Below, one piece after another: positions 1 to 21,823 of a DNA stretch of 64,000 bases (position 1 is the stretch's first letter; each line of letters opens with the position of its first letter). A model generated the notes under the pieces. That model made no database searches. It was not told the DNA's origin and saw only the letters and a program-made list of their open reading frames with translations. The position numbers were made by a program, and so were the translations under genes. This DNA is from Turritopsis dohrnii (lineage: Eukaryota > Cnidaria > Hydrozoa > Anthoathecata > Oceaniidae): positions 62,001-126,000 of the forward strand of contig BQMF02000287.1 in assembly GCA_027922465.2 (NCBI GenBank), in the 5' to 3' direction.

Positions 1-592
1 TAGCGGATGGTTAATGGCTTGAATTTAGCTAATTTTGATCATTCACAACAGCCATCTCCATGCAACAGCTAAGTGCTTATAAAATATGTGTGATTTTTAA
101 TGGGGCGTATATTATAGAGAGGAGTTTAAAAGTAAAGGGCGTTTGTTTGGGGACTTACAGGTTTGAAATTAGTTGCCATCAAGTCAAATGAAATCACCGT
201 ACCATGGTGAAAGTGGATCGAACACGGTTTACATTCGAACGTACTGGACGTTACAATCAACCTCGTCCCCAGGGCTTCTTGCTTTTTTGATTATACTGAT
301 GGCGTTACAATAATACTTTGTGCATGTATGTCATAGAATGTCTTCTGATCGGTTGGTACCGTATTTTTTAAAATGAAGTGTAAATTAATGATGGTGTCCA
401 TTCACAATTCCTTGCTTATGTTGTTATTTCTAAAGTTGGCTGTGTTTAAACCTCATACCCAGGATATCTTTCTATCTCTATGCTTAAAACGCAAGAAGAC
501 CTGGGTTTGAAGTTGTGGTGTGCTAAGTTGAGTAATTCCAGTGTTTCCAAAGATTAAAAATTCAAACAAACTCTATGAGGAAAAAGACTTAC

Positions 593-994
593 TTTTAGAC
601 TCATGAATTTCAGCATAGTAGACATTTCTTCAGAGGTTAATCCTAAATGTCTTTCTTGAAACTGATCACGCAACTCTAATACATCCGTTATGCTAAATTT
701 GTTTGATTGCGAGAAGAACTTTTGAATCTGTCGTATTGGTAGCCATGTTGAAGAAACCTCCTTTTCGTGTCCTTTGTTTGCATTTTCAATGTCACATAGT
801 CTGGAGGTGTTTTGAAAAGCAGTAGCTTTTGTCGTGCTGATGTATCTTGCTGTATATTTTCCTGACCAGCCCCTCTCACCTATCTTCCTCATTGAGTAGA
901 CCTTGTTGAACCCAACATGTCTTTGAGACAGTTTCATAAAGCCACCTAATTTCCACTGCTCCTTGCAAATGGCTTCTAAAAGCTTAGACGCCAT
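593..994 (-). CDS. First coding exon of an unrecognised gene, possibly mitochondrial
   Basis: The exon opens with an ATG (MASKLLEAICKEQWK...) and stays open for exactly 134 codons to a good donor, AAAA|GTAAGTC, at phase 0. After the donor the frame soon reaches a stop. The first 55 residues are rich in Lys, Arg, Ser and Thr with almost no acidic residues, which would suit a mitochondrial targeting sequence (inference). The last third (SITDVLELRDQFQERHLGL) looks helical. I do not recognise the family. The remaining exons would lie to the left, and none could be found in positions 1-590, so the gene probably continues outside the window. The coding call rests on ORF length plus the donor. Confidence 0.5.
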
Positions 995-3823
995 AATGAT
1001 GGATCAAAGCAAAAGGTGTGTCTCTTTAAAGCTAAAATCAAAACAAAGAAGTATAGGAGTGTACATGCATCTTTAATGAGAACAGTTCATTTTGTGTTGA
1101 GCTACGTTATTCTTGAGTTTTTATAAAACGTCTCCAGCCGGCGCTTTTTCTGCGAAGGAGTGCATTTCTACATCAATGTACACACAATTTCAATAAAAGT
1201 GCTCTCCGTCGCAGTGACTTTTGACAATTTTGCCCACTGGGTCACCTTTATAAGACTTAGAATGTCGAAAGGAAACTTTTACCCAAAGAACGTAAAACAC
1301 AATGACTGGATCAAAGATAGAGCATTTCACCATAAAAAAAAAAATCTGAAATTTTACAACCAACGTTCTGATTGATAGGTTTTCAATTATTTGGTTTATT
1401 TCAATCGAAGCAAAACGACTGATTTTCATACTTCTCAGTTTTGTTTTTTTGTCATTCTGTTTGCTTATAAGTATCTCCTCAAACATGGTGCAAAACTATT
1501 GCTTCTTGTTCTGTTATGATTTTAAGAATGGCGTCCCTGTAAGTAACGCCCATTAAATACATACTCGAGAGTTCGTGGGGTTGCAGACCGGAATTTCTAA
1601 TAAACCCATTCTGCATAATCCTTCATGCTTTCGTACTTCTGCGTGACCTCCCTGATTTTGAGCCTAAGTTACACTACTGGATGTCATTTTATGTTTTAAA
1701 AAACATCTGCTAGTGTACCATTGAAATAAGAAATTTTTATGGTGTAAACAAAACTTTAATGAGTTATAACCATGGCCATGACAGCAAGGAAAAAAATAAA
1801 TAGAAATAAAAGAAGTTTAAGTTGGTAAGTGCAGTCCTATAAAACCTTTGCTGTACATAGATAGATACAACAGTAACGAAGATAGAACGACGCCGAAACC
1901 ATCATATTTCGCTTAGCGAAATCTGATAATAAAAGGTTGATCATTCAAAGTTTTCTTGATGGTCTGCAATGATCAGTTGACTGGCTACAAGAATCAACAG
2001 AACACGGGATAATTGTTCCATTAAATTTTATTCGTTTTCAACTCTTGGACCAAACTTCTACTTTCTTGTAAATTCAAAACAGAATATCCGAATGAATGTT
2101 TGGAAAAAATATTTTCTTATACACATAGAAATGATGAAAAGGTAGAAAAACATCAAGCTGGCAAACTAAACTCAAAAATTGAAAATAAGGCAAAAAAAGC
2201 CTTGGTAACAAACCTGAATGAATTATAAAAGCAAATGAAAATCAGGGAAGTTTCGTTGATAAAAATTCAGAAAAACCAACCTCGAACCCAGTTTCTCTTT
2301 CGCGCCTTTTCAAAATGAGTCTGAGTCTGAGGTTGCAAAAAAAAGCCCTTTTGCTTCGTTAGATTCTATTTTCAAACCCGATTCAACGCAATTCCAACTC
2401 ACCAATCTTTATGTGCTTTTGATTTGATTTTAAGATGATCATAAACACTATAAAAGCCAAAGCAAATGTCAGATTATGAGCTCATTTAAAAAAACATTCT
2501 ATATAGCTATTAAAATCTTGACGATACTTTGGAATTAGTTTGCAAATCAAAAGTGTACAAAGGCTGTCAGTTGCCAATGGAAACGAATGATGAATTCTGT
2601 AATGAAGAAATTGAAAGTAGCGGGGTGTAGTTAAAGCTGTTGCATAATTAACCGTCATGCATTTCCATATACATAAAAGGATTGTGGGATACAATTAAGG
2701 GTAAATTTTCACTTTCTCAAGTATTTTATTCCGATCTGATCCGTTATGAACAGAAAAATATGAAAATTTGCCTAGCTATGTAACAGTGTAAGACTTCACG
2801 AAACTAGTTGAACCAAAGTAGAAAATTTCAACTTCTTCTTTCAGTGCGATTAAACTCTTCTAATACGTTGTTAAAATTTTGTTTCATAAAATCTCCATCG
2901 CGGAGTCAATTTGCCAATTCTCTAGTTTTCTCTAGTTTCCTTTAACACTCAACAGGATAGCACTGTGTCATCCAACACATGATTTATAATCTTTGAATAT
3001 TTTCTCAATCATGTCAGCTCCACCTGCAGACATTCAAATAAGTGCAGGCGACATGGGTCAGTAAACTCAAAGCATGAGCTCCTCCATGGATCATTTTGTG
3101 GTCACATCTCTTCAAATAAAAATGGAGAGTTCATTTATTGCGTTTTGTAAGAAAGTGTGTTGGATAGATGCAATCTATATCCTTTTAATGGAATGTTCCT
3201 CCTATTTCACGTGATTTAACCACGTGACTTTAACCACAGCAAATCATAGCAAAATTCACTCCAACGAAATAGTTTGTATATTTCTATATAAATGCACTCC
3301 TTCGCAGTGGTTTTCAAACAACTTTACTCAACATCGATGCATGAATCTATCATGTGTGGATGACAACAACGTGCAAGCTTTGTATATTGACACACACAAA
3401 ACACAAAGAGGTAATAATGGACTTTGACCTTTACATATTGCATGTTCAAACAATATTGTTTTTTTTTCAATTTTTCCTTAAACTTTTTTGTATTTTCTTT
3501 CATCACTGCAATTTCATCACTAAAATCTTTGAAACGTTGAGTCATGGAAAGATTAATTCTGAACTAGAGTCCGATGGTGGCCATAACACCGAAGATAAAT
3601 GAGTTATACAATGTTGAAAAAATACCATTATTGCTCAAAAGTTCACAGTTTTGAAGATGTTTATAGATGCTTGACACATAGGCAACGTGTTAACGATAAT
3701 GATCTGTTATAATATGTAGAGCTGAAGGTTACAGTATGCTGATGTCAGCAGAAATAGAACAATTGAGAAATGGTCTGGGAACGAACAGCTATCTGTTATT
3801 GACAAAGCGCTCTGACAAAGTAA

Positions 3824-4292
3824 AACAAGATGACCTTACGGGCAAAAAGATTTCTGTTGAAGTATGAAAACTGAAATATGTTATGGCATTTATGAATTTC
3901 GACTGAAAATGTTGCATGATCTAGGTAGGCTCGAACTAACGACCTTTCGATTAACAGCCGAGGGTACTAGCCAACTGTGCCACGGAACCATATGTGTGTA
4001 TCTGTATTGTATCATAGACGTTTTTTGACTCTTCTGTTTACAAAACGATGAGTAGTTAGAAAAGGATGATCACAGTAATTAAGATAAGATAATTAAAAGT
4101 TCCTTCTATAAATTTTTTTTATCTTAAAATATGCTTTATGTCTTAAAATATATTTAACATTGATCAGAGAAACTTTTGTAAATCTTTCGCTGACATGCAA
4201 TGCACGATGCACGAGATTTCAAAAAACCGCTAGGTTTGGACAGCAGAAAAACAAATCGGTTTTAATAGATTTCTTGCTAACGCAGAAATCTA
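3824..4292 (-). repeat. Copy of the tRNA-Asn-like repeat family
   Basis: On the minus strand, 3924-3990 reads as a degenerate tRNA-Asn with a GTT anticodon (core GGCTGTTAATCGAAAGG) and a B-box-like TTCGAGCC. The flanks match other copies in the window: one end has GGGCA...CTTGTT-type sequence and the other a GATTTCTGCG...GCAAGAAAT motif. The extra body between 4000 and 4270, containing CATTGCATGTCAGCGAAAG, recurs at about 35800-36040 and 37090-37325. It is a dispersed mobile element and not a working tRNA gene. Confidence 0.6.
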
Positions 4293-4363
4293 AAAATGAC
4301 TGGCTCTCTCGTGGAGGTCATATGTCATAGAAAACTGCTGATACCCTCGACCTTATGACAGTT

Positions 4364-4390
4364 CATTATCTTTAACGATTAAAGATAATG
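4364..4390. repeat. Short perfect hairpin
   Basis: A 12-bp perfect stem, CATTATCTTTAA / TTAAAGATAATG, surrounds a 3-base CGA loop. There is no U-tract or gene next to it that would make it a terminator, and its role is unknown. Confidence 0.6.
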
Positions 4391-5644
4391 TACATTATGA
4401 AAAGTGAGTTGGCGGTATTTGGGATATTTACGAAACAGAATGCGAAAGATTTTAATGTCACCTATAAACGTTACGATGTTTGTGTTGGAAATATCTCGAA
4501 ATTGAATTAAACGCAACAGTTTGCATTACACTTACACAGTTCTTTGTAAAACCGCTGCGTTCAAGTCCATTTCTATGGAAATATAAACTCTATTTCAATA
4601 AAAATGCTCTCCGACACAGCGACTTTTGGACAATTTTCCCCACTGGAAGGAATCTTCTCGAGACAATCAACTGCTTATCGGCAGCTCGTTTCCAGACCTT
4701 TTTTTATTGTTGATATGAGGGACTCCAAATGCTGACATCAGCATACTGCTGCATTAATCAGTTCTGTTTAGGACAACTGATTATTTTTAAGCTCTCTCAA
4801 CGTTTTTCTCACACCTTTGACGCTTATCGCTATTATATTTAGCAAATTAACAGTCCCTTTCTTCATTTTTGTTTCAAAAAAAAAAAAATCGACAGCCTTT
4901 TCTAATTTGAAAATTCTAGAAACAAATCGTTTACTAAAAAGCCAATCTCAGTATCCGTATCTTATCAGATAAAGTTCGACGGTCCCTAAGGGGTTTGAAT
5001 AACCGAGAAAAGTGTAATCGAGACTTCTGCTATCAGACGGACAGTGCTATGAAAAAAAAAGTTCCGACAAAGGTTGCAACGTTTTAACTTCACATACCTC
5101 TCTCAGTCCTGTACCAACACCCTCCACCGGAGATAAGCGATATCATTTGTTTGATTATGATTTCATAAGCGAACCGAAAACCACAACCACGCAAACAGCG
5201 GTGAATCACGCAAAAAAAAAACAAACCAATCAATCAAGCTCGATAGAAACACGTGACCTAAGCCGAACCAATGAACAGTTTTGAAATAGACACGTGATTC
5301 AATCGGGCGAAACAATTATCAAATGTTATCCAATCTGCTAGGACTTTTGTGCAATAAAGTGCAAATGAGTTTGCAAAATCAGGAGATATATTGCTATATT
5401 GATATATATTTATTCAAAAACACTTTTTGTAGAGGATGAATGAATAAATCATTCATTCTGTCATTATTATCATTGTTTAAAAATTCATTTTTAATGATGT
5501 TTTTGATTGATATTTGTTATATGTTATATTTTCTCACTGAAAACTTTATCAAGTTTGTTTGAAATAGTGAGTCATAATGACGTTGTGAATCAATCATAAT
5601 CCATAACCTACAATACATGAAAATTCTAAATAAATAACAGATAA

Positions 5645-5690
5645 AAAATAAATTATAATAAATTATAATAAATTATAATAATAAATTTAA
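5645..5690. repeat. A/T-rich short tandem repeat
   Basis: About four tandem copies of an 11-bp unit of the type AAATTATAATA. It is a simple-sequence repeat without visible function. Confidence 0.75.
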
Positions 5691-7221
5691 GGTAGATTAA
5701 CAAAAAATGAAAAGAAAAGAAAAACAAGTTATCGAAAGTAGTAAGAGCATATATTGATAAAGGTGATTTCACGCGCATGCGCAGAAATTAAAATATTTAT
5801 ATAAACAATAACGTAAAACCACCCAGGGGTGATTTTTACCCCGGGAGAAAAATCTGACATAATTGCAAACTGCTCCGGGGCAATTTCAATCCCACCCTCC
5901 CCCGACTTCATTTGGATGTGTTTAAGCGAAAATATTAAACGATCTTTTTCACGTCTTTCATTGGTTGAAAAGTCGTTTTCAAGTAATTTCATTTCTGCAA
6001 AGTGTTTATGGTATAAAGTGTTTTCATGTCTCAAAGGGGATTAATGAGCAATGTTTGTTATTAGTGAATGAGCCGTTTTCCTTACTTTCTTACACGATCT
6101 TTTGTGAGCTTTTTGTGAATGCTCTCCATCGGAGTGTTCTTGAAATTGAACATTAGTGTTGATCAGCTTTACCATCGAAGAAAGCAGACGTCGAAGATGA
6201 AAGATAACGTCATGAGAAAGATTGTCAGACACAGTAAATGATGTAAACTTTATAAAACATTGTTTTAATAAATGAGCGCACAAAAACATCTTGTTACGTT
6301 CTTTCGAACATTTTTCATTAAGTTTTCATCGAATTGTCAGTTGATATGTACAGTACACATGGACACCATTGAATGATTCCATCATCTACGGAGAGACTCA
6401 AGCAGAACGACCATGAGAATACCTGTACATAGATATCACTTAACATTGCCTGCCAGTGCCAGTATTAAATTTACGTTGTGTCAAGTGAGTTAACAGCGAA
6501 CTAGAGTATTCATATCACTGTAAAACCGTCTCTAGAGTTTTGTCAAAGAGATTTAGTGCGATGAAAACACTTAGAAAAGTATTTGAACAAAATGAGGCCA
6601 ACCCGGAGTCTTAACCTCACTCACCCAAACACATTTCACAAGGTTTATACCGTAAAATCTGACAGTAAAAACTTAGACTTCACGTTTTGCAAGAGTGACC
6701 ACACTACACTTGACTTGTAATGGAGTCATTAAAACGAAACCATTTTTTTGATTTTAATATGCCAAGTGTGACCCTATCCAATAGGTTCAAAAGAATTGCA
6801 GAATGCGAGCTATCCGGAACGTGTGAACATGGTCTGAGAGAGAATTGACTCGTTTACTCTTACCTTCCTGAAATACACACAGAAAATGAATACGGATAAG
6901 CGAGATACAAAAAATGGAACAAATAAATTTCAATTCATATTTGTTTATTTACAAAATAAAAAAAAAGTTCAAGATGTTTACAAGATTAATTTAATTAGAA
7001 AGTACGCATGCGCGCAGGATGCTTCAAAGCATTCCAAAAGTTCGACTTAACATGACAGCATCATGTGTATCGTTCTGTTCTTCCGGCGCATGCGTATTAC
7101 AAAGAACATTTCCACCAGGCATTTAAGTCAGCATCACGGAATAGATTATTTAGACTGGATTATTATTTAGATCATTTTACACTGAAGACAACTGCTAAAG
7201 TAGTAATGAGTATAAAAGCCT

Positions 7222-7395
7222 TGTTCCCAGTATTTCTTGCCTTTTTGATATAAAAAGGAAAAGAAGTCCTGGGAATGAGGTTGTAAAAAATACTGACATT
7301 TTGCGAATTGTTAGACAATTTATAACTATTTATAACTATTTCATGGCCGCCATCCGTATATCGAAAAGGCAAGAGACCCTGGGTTCGAGGTTGAA
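7222..7395. repeat. Dispersed CCCAGG-type inverted repeat
   Basis: TTGTTCCCAGTATTTCTTGC at 7222 is followed within 60 bp by its inverted partner, GAAGTCCTGGGAATGAGG, which makes a foldback. A second diverged piece at 7341-7395 (GCAAGAGACCCTGGG) follows. Related pieces occur near 265, 455-510 and 58735-58790. From memory, CCCAGGGTCTCT-type repeats are common in coral and other marine invertebrate genomes. That is a recollection and not a search. Confidence 0.6.
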
Positions 7396-7800
7396 TTTTC
7401 GAAATCATATTGAATTGACTCGATAGTTTGCAAGAGACTCCTCACTTCGATGCATTAAACAGGGTGACTCAATGATAAATAAAGTTCAAGTTATATTGTC
7501 ATCAGAATCACAAGCATGGAAACGCGGTCCATTGCGGAAAAATATATCCGAATGTGATTAAAAAACAATCTACCGCTGAAGCACTTGAAAAGTTGCCTAA
7601 AAAGTAAAATTGGGTTCCTGCATCTATAATTTATTATGCTCAAGATAATATTTACATGTGTATTATACAAAATGTTCGTGATTTATTTACATGACTACAC
7701 CGTTCGATCGAGGGACAAATTTGAATCGACTTTGTTTCGAGAACACGAGCAAACATAAACCCACGTGACCAAAGAGGTTACGAACACATGAATTTAAAAA

Positions 7801-16627
<8,827 letters not shown>

Positions 16628-17804
16628 ATTGGTTTCATCAACAGATTTGCTTTACGAAAATTTTATTTATAAATCCTAAAATTCTGAACAAAGCCAATAG
16701 CCATTAAAGAGTTACATTGATGATATTGACACTATGAATTTAATATTGTATATTCACTAACAGCTGTCTATACTGATTAATCACATTGTCTCATTTCTGA
16801 ATTTATTTTATCCTTAAACATTTCAATTTCAATGAAAGTGATCCCTCAAAACAAACATGGTGGATTGTTTAGGACATATTGATGGCAGCAACCTTCTTGA
16901 AATGTATTATACCCAGGACATTAGCTAGAAATTTTGGGAAAATGACATTTCTCACTTTCAGCTTGGGGTCTTAGGGAACGTTGTGTAAGATGCGGTGTAG
17001 GAATGCAGAAGGGAAAGGTAAAAAAAATCTAGACATAAGTTTTTTGAGAAACGCCATGAGAGGGAGAGAGAGGAGTTATTAACATCAATAAATTGCATTG
17101 AATAAAAATACAATACAACAACAAGGAATAATAACAACATGAGACCAGTACAAACAGTATTACTTTTTTATATGTATATAAAAAACATTTTAACAAGAAC
17201 AGATTCAACATTTTACATTTTCGGAAGAAAGCTGAATTTCTTGCAATATAGTAATGTGGTATCAATAGTGGTCATTGCAACCCACAATGCATATTGAACA
17301 CCCAATCCACTCTTTCATTGTGGAACTATGTATGATTTATTATACCAAATGAAAAACAATGAAGAATGAAATTCTTTCCCTGGTTGAACATACTCTTAAA
17401 AGATACGGGTTATAAGGCATAACACATCCAAAATTTGTAAAGATTGTTTTAAAATCAAATCAGTAATGTGATGAAGGGCAGCTTGAGGTAGATATTGCTT
17501 CAGATACTAACTCATTAAAATGTCATGGCAATATGTTTGCTGATACAGTGCTGAAAAGATACACTTACAAGAAAGAAAAGAAACCTACTGTACTGAAAGT
17601 TATCAACAGTCTACTGTAACTTTACTTTTTTAATAATTGTTTCTAAGTTTAAACTTCAATGTTTCTGTATTTGCTCCTTTAGGTTCATTATTATTCAAAT
17701 AAAATATCGCTGTGGCCACTACTAGGATACTCAGTTTTAATTTAGGTGAGAAGGCTGTAGTATAATTATAATGACCCCTTTAGATAGAATATTTTCACCC
17801 AATA

Positions 17805-19189
17805 CCGTGAGTTGGGGCGAGATTCAACTCTGTGGGGCGAGATTCAACAGCACCATTATCCAGACCACAACATTCAACAAAATAATTCGAAATTTCAAAA
17901 CAACAACATCGCATATCTGAACCAAGATGTAATCTATACTACACTCTACTCTCTTTTTATATATTTTTACAAATGCCAAATGTAAATTGCCTTTGAGCTC
18001 TTCAAATCCCAACACCAGTTAAAAGACTTTGTATAGTCACGCACGTTTATTTTTAAAATACCAATTAGGATTTCTCAAAGACGGTTTCCATGAAGTGATG
18101 TCCACCCTCCGCCCAGCCACCTTTTCGCTCTTTCAGGCTTGTTTACCTTACTATACTAATGCGCGGGTCGTATTTTGGGGTGCGTGGGCGGAAGCTATGT
18201 AGTGAAACAAACTGAAGGAGATGATTGATCACTGTGCAAAATTTATTTCTCAAAGACGGTTTTCACTAAGCAATATCATCCCCTAAAACACCTTTCCGTC
18301 CAACCCAGCGCACCTACAAAGCTTACCGGCGGGTCTCACCGTGAGTGTGTGTCATCGTGAGCTGAGATGTAAAGAACGCAATGATGGAGAGAATTGATGA
18401 CTGTGCAATTACTGTGTAAAGGGTTTGTGCAAATCCTATACATTCAATCAATTCCCATTGCTACTCAGTTGAAAAGATTCACCACTAGACAATGAATTCG
18501 AAAGATGGAAAATCTTCGTTAGTGGCCCCCGTTAATGAAACAAAAATAACTTCTTTTGGAGTATTTTTCATGTTTTCTACAGGGGGTCAAATACGGCGAA
18601 GGAGAGACAGCATAAAAATTTGAAAATCTAAATGCAATCTACAACATTTTTCGCAATGACTATGAATAGACGATCTCATCCAAATAGGTTCAACTTAGCC
18701 GATTTGCAATGTAGAAACCAGGCATTCACTTTCGTTTTCCAGCAGCCGCATGTGTTGTTGTGATTCACACAAAAAAACCGCTGACCATTTATGAAATACT
18801 ATACTAACCTGATGTCAAAACTTACTTAAATCGTATATCAAAATCTAACGTACCGACATGAAATGTATGAAAACATGTTTCTCACAGAGAAACTAAAACA
18901 ACATTCCCATTGCAAAACGCGGTTTGTTCAGCGCGGTTATTGTGACGTCAAAGCATTTCAAGCCCGTTACATAACGAGATTAGCTGAAATGGATCGTGAC
19001 ATTTAAATAGCCCGAGACTCTCTAAACGGTAATCATTCATGAATGTTTTGATTGCTTTAAATCTTTTTTGTGTTGTATAACTTGGTTTAGTTTAAAAAAT
19101 ATAATGTATTTAAATTATTGACCAGATGCAGCTTGATTTTGGCATGTTGAATCTCGCCCCACAGAGTTGAATCTCGCCCCAACTCACGG
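17805..19189. mobile_element. TA-flanked non-autonomous DNA transposon with 44-bp perfect inverted repeats
   Basis: The left end (17805-17848) and right end (19146-19189) are perfect inverted copies of 44 bp, starting CCGTGAGTTGGGGCGAGA. Each end contains two near-copies of a ~20-bp unit sharing GGGGCGAGATTCAAC. The dinucleotide TA flanks both sides (17803-17804, 19190-19191). No transposase ORF is present in the 1385-bp body, so it would have moved using another element's enzyme, probably Tc1/mariner-like judging by the TA target. Confidence 0.85.
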
Positions 19190-20177
19190 TATGCATGGCA
19201 CATGATGATCTTTTCAGTTGTGCCCAAAACCGTTAGTTACTGGTTCTCGAAATATTTCCTCCAAACAGGAACCAAAAAAATATTGTGCATAAGCATAATC
19301 ATAGCAGTTTTAAACAACGACAAAAACACATGCTATGTTGCTGTTTTCTTCTTCTCCATCAGTATCGTTATTTCATAATTTCAAAATAAATGCGAGCAAA
19401 CATTGTGTGACAGCTTTAAGCTTTTTCAATTGCTGAGGAAGTTAATTAAGAAATGCAATAATCTAATGCCAATTCGACACTTTTAACATCTAATTACATG
19501 CATACCCGAATATTTATACCACTGGTGTTTACATCCTGAAAACAAATCGTTTTTTTCCGTCGCTATGTTTACATCCTTCGTTCACCATTTTGAATAGAAG
19601 ATTATTGCAAATTAAATCCAGTGAAACGATTGTATCCTAATCGATTCGGGAAATTTTTTATGGAACACATTTTTTTGTAGGCAAACACATGGCAGCTATA
19701 AGCTTGCAGGCATTTGCATACCAAAAACGAAAGTGTATCTATCTGTTTTATCTGGGCAGGCAATGTGTGTTCTTCTCTCTTCTGTATATGTACCCGTTAT
19801 TTTTAAAAATTTTCTTCTAAAGTTATTATGAACTAGCAAAAATACCGAGAAAGAGAGCTGATAGAGGTTTCCTTTTTTCTCTCTCTCTATTTGACAAACG
19901 ATGATGTATCTATTGTTTATAAATGCACTTGTTCTTTTAATATTTCTTGATGTTTTTCAGCATGAAACATTAATGATCAAGTCACTACATCTTGTACACA
20001 CACATCTTGCTGACCTTGGCCTACTTTTTTAATCCCAAACTATTATCCTAACCCTAATGTACCCCAAATGTGGCTTGCATGATTTGAAATGAACACTGCT
20101 ACTGTATATAATATGGCGCTATTTCCTTTTCGCACCCCCCTAAATGTATCTGATCCTAGCCCTAACCCTAAGGGTTA

Positions 20178-21470
20178 GGCGTCGTAGTATAGTGGTTATC
20201 ACTCTCGTATTTCATGCGAGAGATCGGTTCAATTCCCCTTGGCAGCGATTCACCATGCGCGAGTGAATGTACCATAGCGCCGGGTCGACCCATGCCATGT
20301 GAGGGAAATTGGGTAGATGATACATCGGGTGTTGCAGGAGGTCATCCAGAAGAGCACAGGCCCTTGATTGGGTTTGTGTCACTCATGAGAGTGTCAAATA
20401 CTTCGGAGCCTCCAACCATAAGCCGTGGCCCCTCCTGGAAAGCAGATGCAGTACCGTAAAGCGGGGTGACTTCGATCAATTTTGCCACTATTTTAAAAGT
20501 AACTTCCGAAATACTGAACCATTACTGAAACTCTGAAACTTTGGAATCATTACATTACATATTTCTTCTATTTCAGTGCAAAATTTCACATTAACTTAAG
20601 TTGTAATTCCAGAGAAAAAACCTGATCTTTCCAAGAAAACGACAATATCGATTATGGGGTGACTTCGATCAGCTTAATTACTTATAATTATATTTGACAA
20701 TGTTTTTAAAGCGCCATTATTACAATATCAACAGACCACCATTTGTCATCCGCGGTAAATGTTCGACCGTAAAAAATCAGCGAATGTTAATAAAACAAAA
20801 GATATTTACGACGTTCACACATGTGTGACCCTCGTTAATACGAAACAAAATTAACATTGAAATTTCATTGTATCTCAAACAAAATTTTTGAGATCTATCA
20901 TCATGGGGAAAGAGCACACTTATTAAAATTTCTTCGGTAAGTCATTAAATCTCCCATGAGATACGACGACTTTTCACGAAGTTCTTGTGAACATGTAACT
21001 TATAGCGATATAAAACATTCGGTTTTTTCGTGTTTTTATAAACACAATATTATCGATAAAGAAATAATGAAAAGAAAAACAGAATATAGCGGTGAAGAAC
21101 CGAATTTCTTTCAGACTTCTTATTTTCTTTACATTCAGCCTCTATACTTCACTATGTACCAAAAATGTCCAGGCTAAACTCTTGAATACGACGTACAGCG
21201 ATGACCAATGTGAGCGGTTTTGATGTTTTTCGTCGTTAATTTAGGAAGAAATTAATTGTTTCGCTTGAAGACGATTCTGATGATATTTTACAATAGGAAT
21301 CTAAATGAAAATCTTAAAAAATGAGAAAAACGCACTTTAATCTCAGAGTTTAAACAGTTTATTTTTACTGATCGAAGTCACCCTGCTGATCGAAGTCACC
21401 CCGCTTTACGGTAGCAACTGAGTGAGGCTAGCCACGTAAAACAATACTAAATAAATAAATAAATAATAAA
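20178..21470 (+). repeat. tRNA-Glu-derived SINE, interrupted copy
   Basis: The head GTAGTATAGTGGTTATCAC is an A-box region and TCAATTCC a degenerate B box. The anticodon arm CTCGT/GCGAG closes a 7-base loop, ATTTCAT, with anticodon TTC (Glu). The body matches the clean copy at 41932-42250 closely up to position 20453, and again from 21412 (TAGCAACTGAGTG) to the A/T-rich (AAAT)n tail. The 958-bp gap is the MITE at 20454-21411. Confidence 0.85.
20454..21411. mobile_element. TA-flanked MITE inserted in the SINE
   Basis: The inverted ends CCGTAAAGCGGGGTGACTTC / GAAGTCACCCCGCTTTACGG are flanked by TA (20452-20453 and 21412-21413). A second, diverged unit GATCGAAGTCACCCTGC lies next to the right end. 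The uninterrupted SINE at 42199-42200 shows the pre-insertion site with a single TA, which proves the boundaries and the TA target duplication. Confidence 0.92.
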
Positions 21471-21823
21471 CCCTGACCCTAAAACCCTGGACGGGAGAGT
21501 GGGGGTGCGAAAAGGAAATAGCGCCTATAATATAATAATACAGTTTCAGATATATATTATATGATATGCACAACTGACGAAAATCGAAAGGCCTTTTGTG
21601 CAATTTTACCGATTATTTACTCGAAAGAAGGACTTATATTTTAAATTTGCTGGTGTCTTTATTTTCCATGAACCCTTGTTTTTACTGTATGGTTATCACG
21701 TTTTACTGATTTATATATAATATATTTCCCACATTAGATTAGACTTTACTGAACATACAATCTTAGAGTTGTAAAGTTATAATTTAAAAAAGAAAAGAAA
21801 CATTTTCTATTTAATCAGTAAAA

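Larger units (their letters stand above)
995..7800. other. Intergenic region with dispersed repeats, no gene recognised
   Basis: This 6.8 kb stretch between the left-edge gene and the 3' end of the EML gene has only short ORFs with no recognisable domain. It holds fragments of a hairpin MITE family (cores CTGCGAAGGAGTGCA or TCCGTCGCAGTGA near 1150-1215, 3290-3315 and 4575-4640). It also holds a tRNA-Asn-like element at about 3824-4292, a short perfect hairpin at 4364-4390, A/T-rich tandem repeats near 5645, and fragments of a repeat containing CCCAGG...CTTTT. Confidence 0.5.
20115..21525. mobile_element. Outer element with 8-bp target duplication, carrying a SINE and a MITE
   Basis: The left end GGCGCTATTTCCTTTTCGCA at 20115 is repeated inverted at the right end (21501-21525), and TATAATAT flanks both sides exactly (20107-20114 and 21526-21533). 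An 8-bp duplication fits hAT, Merlin or similar superfamilies. Inside, telomere-like CCCTAA/TTAGGG runs flank a tRNA-Glu-derived SINE, which is itself split by a TA-MITE. Without the SINE and MITE the outer element would be only about 120-200 bp. Confidence 0.8.
16628..21823. other. Divergent intergenic region between the EML and PAIP1 genes
   Basis: The EML gene reads left and PAIP1 reads right from here, so both promoters should lie in these 5.2 kb. No coding region was recognised, and most of the resolvable content is mobile DNA (17805-19189 and 20115-21525). No core promoter motif could be assigned with confidence. Confidence 0.5.

Noticed and set aside
4364..4390. Transcription terminator
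   Set aside because: The hairpin has no U-tract and no nearby gene end, and intrinsic terminators are not expected in an animal genome.
20178..20250. Functional tRNA-Glu gene (also 41932-42005)
   Set aside because: No proper acceptor stem, shared ~200-bp body and tail between copies: a SINE.
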